The notes under the pieces are model-generated. The model ran no database searches. It was not told the origin of the DNA and saw nothing but the letters and a program-made list of their open reading frames with translations. A stretch of DNA of 35,319 nt from Planctomycetota bacterium. GTDB lineage: Bacteria; Planctomycetota; Planctomycetia; Gemmatales; Gemmataceae. Of the stretch, positions 1 through 6,687 are shown piece by piece; the stretch's first letter is position 1, and each line of letters opens with the position of its first letter. Where the stretch lies: assembly GCA_021324515.1 (NCBI GenBank), contig JAJPIY010000207.1, forward strand, positions 1-35,319, given 5' to 3'. A program made the translations under genes and the position numbers.

Positions 1-695
1 AGGCAAAAGCCGAGATCCATCGTCGGATCACCGAAGTGGGCCGTCTCGTAATCGACCAGGGTGAACCCATGCTCATGGGTGAGGATGTTTTTCGGACTGT
101 AATCGCCGTGACACAGGGCGTCCTGGGCAGTCATCAGGCGCTGGATCAGCGGTTGCACGGCGTCGGCCACTTCGGGGCAGCGTTCTTGGATACGGCGATA
201 ATAGGGATCGACGCGCAGCTGCACGAAGACGTGGCGCTGGGCGAAGGATTGCATCTGGCGCCGATTTCGTGCCGTGGCTTCGTGGATGCGGCCGAGAATG
301 CGGCCAACGTACTCTCCGAAGGCGTAATCAATGTCGCCGGACAACAATTGTTGTTTCCATACCTTTGCCCCGCGCGGCGCGTGGGCCATGACGAAGACAT
401 AGTTGGCGCGATCGACAAATAATACTTCCGGGACCGTATAAGGCGGCAAAAGCGGCGCCAGCGCCTGCATCACTTCCTGTTCGCGGTAAACGCGCTCCAG
501 GTCGCTGAACCAGGCATCGCGCGTCCGCAGCTGTGGCCGCGATTGCTTGAGGACGAACAGACGGTCGGGTGTCTCGATGCGCAGAACGGCGTTGGAAACC
601 CCGCCGCCCAGCAGCTCGATGTGTGCCGGACCCGCGCCAATCCAGCCGCGTTGACGCAGATAATCGGCCGCATTATCGACGGTTAGCTCGATCAT
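1..695 (-). CDS. APH-family phosphotransferase (partial, runs off window start)
   Basis: Small-molecule kinase of the aminoglycoside phosphotransferase/choline kinase fold; 231 residues are visible and the C-terminus is outside the window. A lysine at residue 50 (FVLK) fits the ATP-binding lysine. The catalytic motif CHGDYSPKNIL has H196, D198 and N203, and the metal-binding DYE follows at 215-217. The substrate cannot be told; these folds phosphorylate antibiotics, choline, sugars and nucleosides, and nothing here points to resistance. The ATG at 695 is preceded by AAGGG five bases upstream and lies inside the end of galE (23-nt overlap), so the two are probably translationally coupled. The kinase may therefore act on a sugar or sugar derivative, but that is inference from position only. 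Confidence 0.8.
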   Translation of the reverse strand, partial: MIELTVDNAADYLRQRGWIGAGPAHIELLGGGVSNAVLRIETPDRLFVLKQSRPQLRTRDAWFSDLERVYREQEVMQALAPLLPPYTVPEVLFVDRANYVFVMAHAPRGAKVWKQQLLSGDIDYAFGEYVGRILGRIHEATARNRRQMQSFAQRHVFVQLRVDPYYRRIQERCPEVADAVQPLIQRLMTAQDALCHGDYSPKNILTHEHGFTLVDYETAHFGDPTMDLGFC

Positions 696-1671
696 CGTAA
701 CCCTTGGGATGACGCCGATGCCAGTTCCAGGCCGTTTCCAGAATACTCCGCAGATCGGTATATCGTGGCTTCCATCCCAGCTCGCGCTGGACCTTCTCCG
801 CCGCCGCCACCAGCGCCGGCGGATCGCCGGGGCGGCGCGGTCCTTGCTTGACCGGCACCCGCTTGCCTGTCACCTCCTCGGCCAGCCGAATCACTTCGCG
901 CACACTGTAGCCGCGTCCAGTGCCGAGATTGTAGCGCAGCTGCTTGCCGGGCGACAGATTCTCCAGGGCCAGCAGGTGCGCTTCGGCCAAATCATCGACG
1001 TGGATGTAATCACGGATACAGGTGCCGTCGGGGGTCGGATAGTCGCTGCCGAAGACGGTGACGGCCGGGCGCTGGCCCAGCGCCGCTTGCAACACCAAAG
1101 GAACCAAGTGCGTCTCAGGCTCATGGTCCTCGCCGATGTCGCCGTCTGGACTGGCGCCGGCAGCGTTGAAATAGCGCAGGACGGCAAAACCCCAGTTGTA
1201 GGCGGCGGCATAATCCGCCAAGGCGCGCTCGATCGCCAGCTTCGTGTTGCCATAGGGATTGATCGGTTTCTGTTTCTCGTCCTCGGTGATCGGCACTTTT
1301 TCCGGCAAGCCGTAAGTGGCGCAAGTGCTGGAAAAGACCAGACGGCCGATACCCAGCCGCCGCATCGTTTCGAGCAAGTTCAACGTGTTGACGAGATTGT
1401 TCTGATAATACTTGGCCGGCTGGGCGACGGACTCGCTAACGTCGGCACAGGCGGCGAAGTGGACGACGGCCTCGATGCGCTGCTCCACGAGCGTTTGATC
1501 CAGCCGTTGCGTCTCGGCCAGGTCGCCGACAATCAGGCGCTCCGCCGGCACCGCGGCGCGATGTCCCATCGACAGATTGTCATAGACCCAAACGTCATGG
1601 CCCCGCGCGAGGAACAAACGAACCGCGTGACTACCAATGTAGCCGGCCCCGCCTGTAACAAGAATACGCAT
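673..1671 (-). CDS. galE: UDP-glucose 4-epimerase
   Basis: Cytoplasmic NAD-dependent epimerase that interconverts UDP-glucose and UDP-galactose, supplying precursors for polysaccharides and glycoconjugates. The 332-residue protein begins MRILVTGGAGYIGSH, the Rossmann NAD-binding GxxGxxG, and has the short-chain dehydrogenase catalytic set: S114/S115 in VFSSTCATYG and Y140-x3-K144 in NPYGNTK. The length is usual for GalE. The frame stays open upstream to about 1878, but that extension is Cys/Arg-rich with no family resemblance, so the ATG at 1671 is chosen. Its end overlaps the downstream phosphotransferase by 23 nt. Related UDP-glucuronate or UDP-xylose epimerases share this fold, so the exact sugar is less certain than the family. 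Confidence 0.92.
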   Translation of the reverse strand: MRILVTGGAGYIGSHAVRLFLARGHDVWVYDNLSMGHRAAVPAERLIVGDLAETQRLDQTLVEQRIEAVVHFAACADVSESVAQPAKYYQNNLVNTLNLLETMRRLGIGRLVFSSTCATYGLPEKVPITEDEKQKPINPYGNTKLAIERALADYAAAYNWGFAVLRYFNAAGASPDGDIGEDHEPETHLVPLVLQAALGQRPAVTVFGSDYPTPDGTCIRDYIHVDDLAEAHLLALENLSPGKQLRYNLGTGRGYSVREVIRLAEEVTGKRVPVKQGPRRPGDPPALVAAAEKVQRELGWKPRYTDLRSILETAWNWHRRHPKGYDDRANRR

Positions 1672-1708
1672 GGGATTTACTCGAAAATATGCGCTGAGGT
1701 GTTCGGAA

Positions 1709-2431
1709 TTACGATCGCCCTTGTGCTGCGACTTCTTGCAAGCGGCGCGCGAACGCCGCATGTTCAGGGCTTTCCAATCCGCGTTGCACTGCCTGAAACA
1801 CAGCCAGCAAGTCACCGCGCAGCAGGGCTGCCGCGTCCAGCCACAAACCAGGCAGCACTTCACTGCGATACAGGCCATCAGCCGCCGCAGTCAACAGCTC
1901 ATAGCGTCCCTCACGCAGGACAAACCAATCGATGGTCCGGTCTTCGACACGCCAGACGAGATATTCGCGCACGCCGTTGCGACGGTAAACGTGCAGCTTG
2001 GCGTGCAGGTCGATGCTGACGCTGCTGCGGGTTATCTCCGCCACCAACTCCGGAGCGCCGCTGACGTAGCCGTCTGCATCCACGCGCGCCTGCCCGCCGT
2101 ATTCAGCCAGAATGCGCAGAAAGGCGTCGGGTTGCGGCTCGTTGTCCAGATCCAGCCGCAACGTACCATTATCGCCACCGGAGATGCCGGGCGTGGCTGC
2201 GCGATAGAATCCCAGCCAGGCAATCAGATCAAAGTGCGGCTGAGCATGGTCATTGGAAACGGGAGAAGGCATGTAGACGACTCCTTCGATAAGTTCTGCC
2301 TTTTTGACGTGCGGCATGGCCGCATACCGGCGCTCAAATTCCGGCCGCGTCAAGCGGTCGCCGTTCTCCAGCGGCGGTATCTGGCCGTTGGCGCTACTTT
2401 CCACGATCAACGGTTGCGATAAGGTCGTCAT
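1709..2431 (-). CDS. Uma2 family endonuclease-like protein (DUF820)
   Basis: Protein of about 240 residues from the Uma2/DUF820 family, which has a PD-(D/E)xK nuclease fold and is greatly expanded in planctomycetes and cyanobacteria. Characteristic elements are an acidic strand (KKAELIEGVVYMPSP), a PQPD at about 99-102, and APELVAEITRSS (E132) followed by K and GVREYLVW, the usual C-terminal signature. The biological role of the family is not established; members are often solitary or mobile-element linked. The ATG at 2431 is chosen because AGGAG (plus-strand CTCCT, 2441-2445) sits nine bases ahead; a TTG three codons upstream is less likely. An inverted-repeat element lies immediately upstream (2474-2602). 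Confidence 0.85.
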   Translation of the reverse strand: MTTLSQPLIVESSANGQIPPLENGDRLTRPEFERRYAAMPHVKKAELIEGVVYMPSPVSNDHAQPHFDLIAWLGFYRAATPGISGGDNGTLRLDLDNEPQPDAFLRILAEYGGQARVDADGYVSGAPELVAEITRSSVSIDLHAKLHVYRRNGVREYLVWRVEDRTIDWFVLREGRYELLTAAADGLYRSEVLPGLWLDAAALLRGDLLAVFQAVQRGLESPEHAAFARRLQEVAAQGRS

Positions 2432-2473
2432 GGTTTTCAACTCCTGGAAAGAGAGCAGACAACAACGATACTA

Positions 2474-2602
2474 TACTGGGTACGGAGAGATTTGACATCT
2501 CGGCGAGCGGGGGGTGTGAACCCCCCGGTTGCTCCTGGCGAGCGGGGGGTTGACACCCCCCGCTCGCCCCTGTTTGTGTCAATCTCTACCGCGTCCCGTA
2601 CT
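2474..2602. repeat. Palindromic intergenic element, copy A
   Basis: An element of about 129 bp between the start of the Uma2 gene and the end of the ABC ATPase gene. The left end (2474-2497) reads TATACTGGGTACGGAGAGAT followed by TTGACA. The right end (2577-2602) begins TGTCAATCTCTACCGCGTCC and is its imperfect inverted complement. Between the ends lie two G6/C6 hairpins of the form GCGAGCGGGGGGTGTGAACC (2504 onward and 2539-2566). Copies B (6477-6657) and C (27996-28214) share the left end and the hairpin sequence. No coding potential was recognised. Confidence 0.75.
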
Positions 2603-2626
2603 GTCGAGGTCGGGAGTTGCTTGGTT

Positions 2627-3562
2627 TTAGTTTGTTATGCCTTTCGTAATGCCCATAAACACGTCTTCCAGGTCGATTTCTTCTTCCTTAAACATTTTCA
2701 AGCGTAGCCTATTTTGCAGCAGCAGTTCCGGGATGAAGCTGCCGTCATGTACGTTATCGTTGAGCGTGACGCGCAGGCACTCGTTGTCGGCGTGCGGTTC
2801 GACTTTGAGGACGTCCGCATGTGTTTCCAGTAAGGCGCGAGCCTGTGTGATCTTGCCGTCAGCGACCGCCACTAAGAAAACGGTGTGTTGGCGGACTTGG
2901 CGGATGGCCGATTGCACGTCGCCGTCAAAGAGTAAAACGCCGCGCTCGATGATGCCGATTTTGTTGCAGATGTCCGCCAATTCCGGAAGGATGTGACTGG
3001 AAACCAGGATGGTCTTGCCCATCTTGCGCAGTTCTTTGAGTAGGCCGCGCATCTCGATGCGGGCACGCGGATCGAGGCCGCTGGCCGGCTCATCGAGCAG
3101 CAGCACCTGCGGTTCATGCAAGAGCACGCGGGCCAGCCCCAAGCGCTGCGTCATGCCGCGCGACAAGCTCGTCACCAGAGCATCGCGTTTGTAGCCCAGA
3201 TCGACCAATTCGAGCACTTGATCGACCTTGCGGCGTCGCGCCGGGCCTTGAATACGATAAGCGGCGGCAAAGAACTCAAGATATTCTGTAACCTTCATGT
3301 CGTCGTAGACGCCGAAGAAGTCGGGCATGTAACCGATCAGCCGGCGGATCTCTTTGGCATTGTTGTAAATCGAGTAGCCGCACACCATTGCTTCGCCCCA
3401 GGTGGGGTTGAGGAGCGTGGCCAGGATGCGCATGGTTGTCGTTTTGCCGGCGCCATTGGGTCCGATAAAGCCATAGACATCGCCGCGCTCCAACTTGAGC
3501 GTCAGCCGATTGAGGGCGTACAGCTCGCCGTACATCTTGGTCAAATCGCGCGTTTCGATCAT
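2627..3562 (-). CDS. ABC transporter ATP-binding protein (ABC-2/CcmA type)
   Basis: Nucleotide-binding subunit, 311 residues, that would power an ABC-2-type exporter at the inner face of the cytoplasmic membrane. Walker A is GPNGAGKT (34-41), the signature is the variant LSRGM (133-137) instead of LSGGQ, Walker B is LLLDEPASGLD with D157/E158, and the switch histidine is in LVSSH (H190). The C-terminal hundred residues form the regulatory extension usual for this subfamily. The frame stays open to 3631, but the extra codons read through a heptamer tandem repeat, so the ATG at 3562 (MIETRDL) is preferred. No permease lies beside it; the neighbour upstream is the large membrane protein at 3642-6059, which may be part of the same complex. 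Confidence 0.9.
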   Translation of the reverse strand: MIETRDLTKMYGELYALNRLTLKLERGDVYGFIGPNGAGKTTTMRILATLLNPTWGEAMVCGYSIYNNAKEIRRLIGYMPDFFGVYDDMKVTEYLEFFAAAYRIQGPARRRKVDQVLELVDLGYKRDALVTSLSRGMTQRLGLARVLLHEPQVLLLDEPASGLDPRARIEMRGLLKELRKMGKTILVSSHILPELADICNKIGIIERGVLLFDGDVQSAIRQVRQHTVFLVAVADGKITQARALLETHADVLKVEPHADNECLRVTLNDNVHDGSFIPELLLQNRLRLKMFKEEEIDLEDVFMGITKGITN

Positions 3563-3566
3563 TTTT

Positions 3567-3601
3567 CGTAGTCCGTAGTCCGTAGTCCGTAGTCTGTAGT
3601 C
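3567..3601. repeat. Heptamer tandem repeat (CGTAGTC)n
   Basis: Four perfect CGTAGTC units (3567-3594) and a fifth reading TGTAGTC (3595-3601), ending five bases from the start codon of the ABC ATPase gene. On that gene's strand it reads as repeated GACTACG, where a ribosome-binding site would be expected. A further GGACTA-like piece lies near 3650. It could be slippage-prone. Confidence 0.85.
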
Positions 3602-3641
3602 TGTGGCAATGTCAGACAGGGCCTTTGCCAAGGTCGCTAGA

Positions 3642-6059
3642 CTATAAATTACGGACTAAAGGTATATAGATACGCACATAAGTTTCTTGTTGCAGATACC
3701 CTGACAAAGCAGGGCGTTGCAGCTGCGAGTCGGGCAATTCGCCGAGCCATAGGTACGTGGGCGAAACACCCTCTTGGGCGATTGTCTCGGCACGATCGTT
3801 ACGCGGTGGGGTGCGGGCCACCAGGATCGCCTCATCACGATAGCGGCGCTGTTGTCCCTCGCCTAGCGGCAGGACGCGCCAACCCGCGTCAAGCAAGCGT
3901 AGGCCGCTGTTGGGTTGTTGTCCGCCGCCGGGCGCACCGTAGAACAAAAGCGCGCGCAGCACCTTATAGGAACCAGAAGCAGACCACGCAGGCTGCGCTT
4001 GCAATACCCTGCCTTCTGTGAACCATTCTTGCAAACTGTGCGGTTTGACATCCGGCTCGAATAGTGGCGCAACTTCACGTGTTTCGCCGGGCGCCAGGTC
4101 GCCCAGGAGATACCACTGGCCTTGGAAGAACAACACAGCCCCCTGCAATTCTACCGGCAGATGGTTGGTGAGAGCGCCGCTAAGCGCTTTACCGTCGCGG
4201 CTGATGCGCAGCTCGGCCTGGAAGGGAGGCGGGTGGTCCTTGTGCGGGGCGTCCTGCAAAGGTACACGCCATGAAGCCGTAAACGTGCGCGTCGCCCACA
4301 TAGGGATAGGCACACGCAAGAGGCCGCTGGCATCGGCGGCATATTCGTAGGGACGGCGAAACAAGCTCTGCAAAGCGCCGCTGGGCCCTGGTCCGGGGCC
4401 ATCCATCACCGCCACGGTTACCGGCGACGCCGGCGCATCGGCATCGTCGGCCTTCCAACGCCCCCCCCATTGCGGCACTGCCGGTTCCAGGCCGATCGTA
4501 TAATTCCGAACACGCGGGCTGAACAGCGTGAACCAGCTGTGGCCGTAGATTCGCCCAGGACTGTGCAAATCGATATCAAGTAAATCGATCTTGTTAATCC
4601 GCAAATCATCGCCCTTGAAGTAAGAAGCCGTCGCATAGGCAGCTACGCTGACGAGCAGCACCAGTACCGGGAAGGTGATCCAGGTCAACTCCAAGCGTTT
4701 GAAGACCTTCTTCAACAGAAGGTAATCGAGCGGGCCGACCAAGGCGATGTAAAAGAGGATGAGCAAAGCGACCCAACCGAACGAGATAACGGGCACGTCC
4801 TGGAAACTCTCTAATTCACGTTTGAGGTCAGCGGCCAATTCGCTGTCTTCGACAAGGGAGCCGGCAGACAGGTTGGCATCGCCGGCTGGAATGCGCGGCG
4901 CGATCTCCTCGTGCAATTTCTTCCAGAAGGCGCTCTGTCCGTCCCAGGTCGAGAACGGCGGCGCATCGAGATCGAAAGCCACAAGGAGCACCCGGCCCAG
5001 GCCGCAACTGGACTGCCAGAGGACCGGCCTTGTCTGGACGTCGCCGGCCGCCGGGGCTTCGTAAACCAAGCCATGCATGTTCGGCCCTGGCTGAACGCAG
5101 GTGATTTCGACATTGCGAAGCGGTTGTTTCTGTCGTGGATCAGCGCCGCACCACATCTGAAGATTAGGCAACGAAGGGCGCGTGAGCTTGCTCCGAAACA
5201 CACCATCCACCAGAGGCATTTTCTCCAGCCACTTCGCCACGCTAGGCTGATTGCGGCCCACCGACAACACCAGCCGACCACCACGCTGCACCCACTCGAG
5301 CACAGCCTCTCGACGCGCTTTGTCCATGTCCAGAAGCTCGGCGACAAACGTATCGTTAGATGTGGTTATCACAGCCACATCTACGCCTTCGTATCCGAAC
5401 CAGCGGTCGGGCAGGTCGGCGACGCTCTCGATGGAAGCGACCCTGGGGATAGCAACGTCCTGGCCCTGGTTGTTCGACGGCGGGGCCGGCCCAGCCGCTT
5501 CTACCTTTGGCGCAATTTGCAGACCGTGCAGAGATGAGCCAACGACCAAGTACAACACCTCGCGCGGTTCGAGGATTTCCTTTTTGCTGAGATCACGGCT
5601 GAGTTCCTTGATCGACTGTATTTCGGAGCCGTCGGTTGTTTGCAACGTGAGGGTGAACGCCGCGCCGGTACTACCGGGGCGGACGTAGGCGAAGACGACT
5701 TGCGAGCTGTGGGCCGGGATGGCCGGCACGGGGACGGTGTAATGATAAGGCACGGCTTCGCCGTCGGTGGTTTCGACGACAAGTCGATAACGGTCACGCG
5801 GCACATCTTCGGCGCCGGCCTGGAGCGGGATCATCACAGGCGTCCAGACGCCGTTGCGCGACAGCGCCCCATTGTCTCCACCGCGCAGGCCGATGCGAAT
5901 GCCTTTGTCATCCATGCGTGGCGGTGCGGCACTCCAGGAGGATGAGGCACTTCCCAGACAAAGCATCAACAACATGCCAACCCGCAGCGCCCGCGAAAGT
6001 TTCTTTGCTGCTCGCCTCGTCGCTGGGGGTGAGGCGTCCATTCGTCTTCGTGAGTTCAC
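3642..6059 (-). CDS. Large exported membrane protein, probable ABC-transporter partner (unknown function)
   Basis: About 805 residues; I do not recognise a named family. Visible parts in order are a basic N-terminus and hydrophobic signal (GMLLMLCLGSASSSWSA); a beta-rich region; a segment resembling the DUF4350/GATase-like domains of GldG-type proteins (EGVDVAVITTSNDTFV and AVLEWVQRGGRLVLSVG); two hydrophobic helices around the middle (ISFGWVALLILFYIALVG, and FPVLVLLVSVAAYATASYF); and a long C-terminal beta-rich part. The GTG at 6059 is chosen: GGAG stands five bases ahead and GTGA overlaps the stop of the MazG-like gene. An ATG at 6041 is the alternative. It lies directly ahead of the ABC ATPase gene, so a structural or substrate-handling role in that transporter is an inference. 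Confidence 0.7.
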   Translation of the reverse strand: MNSRRRMDASPPATRRAAKKLSRALRVGMLLMLCLGSASSSWSAAPPRMDDKGIRIGLRGGDNGALSRNGVWTPVMIPLQAGAEDVPRDRYRLVVETTDGEAVPYHYTVPVPAIPAHSSQVVFAYVRPGSTGAAFTLTLQTTDGSEIQSIKELSRDLSKKEILEPREVLYLVVGSSLHGLQIAPKVEAAGPAPPSNNQGQDVAIPRVASIESVADLPDRWFGYEGVDVAVITTSNDTFVAELLDMDKARREAVLEWVQRGGRLVLSVGRNQPSVAKWLEKMPLVDGVFRSKLTRPSLPNLQMWCGADPRQKQPLRNVEITCVQPGPNMHGLVYEAPAAGDVQTRPVLWQSSCGLGRVLLVAFDLDAPPFSTWDGQSAFWKKLHEEIAPRIPAGDANLSAGSLVEDSELAADLKRELESFQDVPVISFGWVALLILFYIALVGPLDYLLLKKVFKRLELTWITFPVLVLLVSVAAYATASYFKGDDLRINKIDLLDIDLHSPGRIYGHSWFTLFSPRVRNYTIGLEPAVPQWGGRWKADDADAPASPVTVAVMDGPGPGPSGALQSLFRRPYEYAADASGLLRVPIPMWATRTFTASWRVPLQDAPHKDHPPPFQAELRISRDGKALSGALTNHLPVELQGAVLFFQGQWYLLGDLAPGETREVAPLFEPDVKPHSLQEWFTEGRVLQAQPAWSASGSYKVLRALLFYGAPGGGQQPNSGLRLLDAGWRVLPLGEGQQRRYRDEAILVARTPPRNDRAETIAQEGVSPTYLWLGELPDSQLQRPALSGYLQQETYVRIYIPLVRNL

Positions 6060-6391
6060 GGTTTCTCCATCTGGTCGCACACACAAGGGCTTCGATGGCA
6101 GCCGGGGCAGCCGCTGCCGTACTTGGCCTGCACAGCTGCTGTCAAATCGACGCCAGCGATGTTGGCCAGCGTCGCCAGCCAAGCCAGCACATCGGCGAAC
6201 TCAGCCGCACGCTCGGCGGCGCTGCCGTTTCGCAGTGCCGCTGCTAATTCGCCGACTTCTTCCATGAACCACATGAACGTGCCTTCGACGCCGCGGCGCC
6301 GGTCCTTGGCGTCATAGGTATTACGAATGATGTCCTGCAATTGTTGTAAGTTCACGAAAATATTGAAGTAGTTAAGGAAGAGAGAAACCAT
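6056..6391 (-). CDS. MazG-like nucleotide pyrophosphohydrolase with C-terminal Cys cluster
   Basis: Small all-alpha NTP pyrophosphohydrolase of the MazG/dUTPase superfamily, 111 residues. These enzymes hydrolyse (d)NTPs to monophosphates and pyrophosphate and remove non-canonical nucleotides. The magnesium-binding pattern is present: EEVGE at 44-48 and E64-x2-D67 in AAEFADVLAWLATLANIAG. Unlike minimal MazG proteins it ends in a cysteine cluster, CPGCHRSPCVC (95-105), that could bind zinc. The start is uncertain: the ATG at 6391 has only a weak ribosome-binding site, and a GTG thirteen codons in is possible. Its stop overlaps the GTG of the next gene by four bases, implying co-translation. Confidence 0.8.
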   Translation of the reverse strand: MVSLFLNYFNIFVNLQQLQDIIRNTYDAKDRRRGVEGTFMWFMEEVGELAAALRNGSAAERAAEFADVLAWLATLANIAGVDLTAAVQAKYGSGCPGCHRSPCVCDQMEKP

Positions 6392-6476
6392 GCCGCTGCT
6401 CTCAGCAAGCGCGACATCCGCCGCCCATCAGTGTAGGGCACAAGCGATAAACTCGACAAGGGGAGGATGGCCGAAC

Positions 6477-6657
6477 TATACTGGGCGCGGGGAGATCGAG
6501 GGCGAGCGGGGTTGCGTACATCAAGGCGAGCGGGGGGTGTTAACCCCCCGGTTGTTCTACCGGAGGGTTCACACCCCCCGTCCGCCAACTCTACCGGAGG
6601 GTTCACACCCCCCGCTCACCAACTCTACCGGAGGGTTCACACCCCCGTCCGCGGGGT
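6477..6657. repeat. Palindromic intergenic element, copy B (34-nt units)
   Basis: This fills most of the 296-bp gap between the TPR gene's end and the MazG-like gene's start. The left end (6477-6499, TATACTGGGCGCGGGGAGAT) matches the left ends of copies A and C. Then come GCGAGCGGGGTTGCGT, a G6/C6 hairpin, and three units starting TCTACCGGAGGGTTCACACC at 6556, 6590 and 6624, exactly 34 nt apart. A right terminal repeat like that of A and C is not evident, so this copy looks incomplete or diverged on that side. Confidence 0.75.
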
Positions 6658-6687
6658 TTGCGATTTCCCAAACGCCGTTGGCGAACA

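Noticed and set aside
1672-1878. N-terminal extension of GalE
   Set aside because: It precedes the Rossmann motif that normally starts the protein and is Cys/Arg-rich without family similarity.
709-2019. Long plus-strand frame opposite galE and the Uma2 gene
   Set aside because: It is antisense to a clear GalE with full motifs, crosses two genes and has no recognisable domain; typical of a GC-rich antisense frame.
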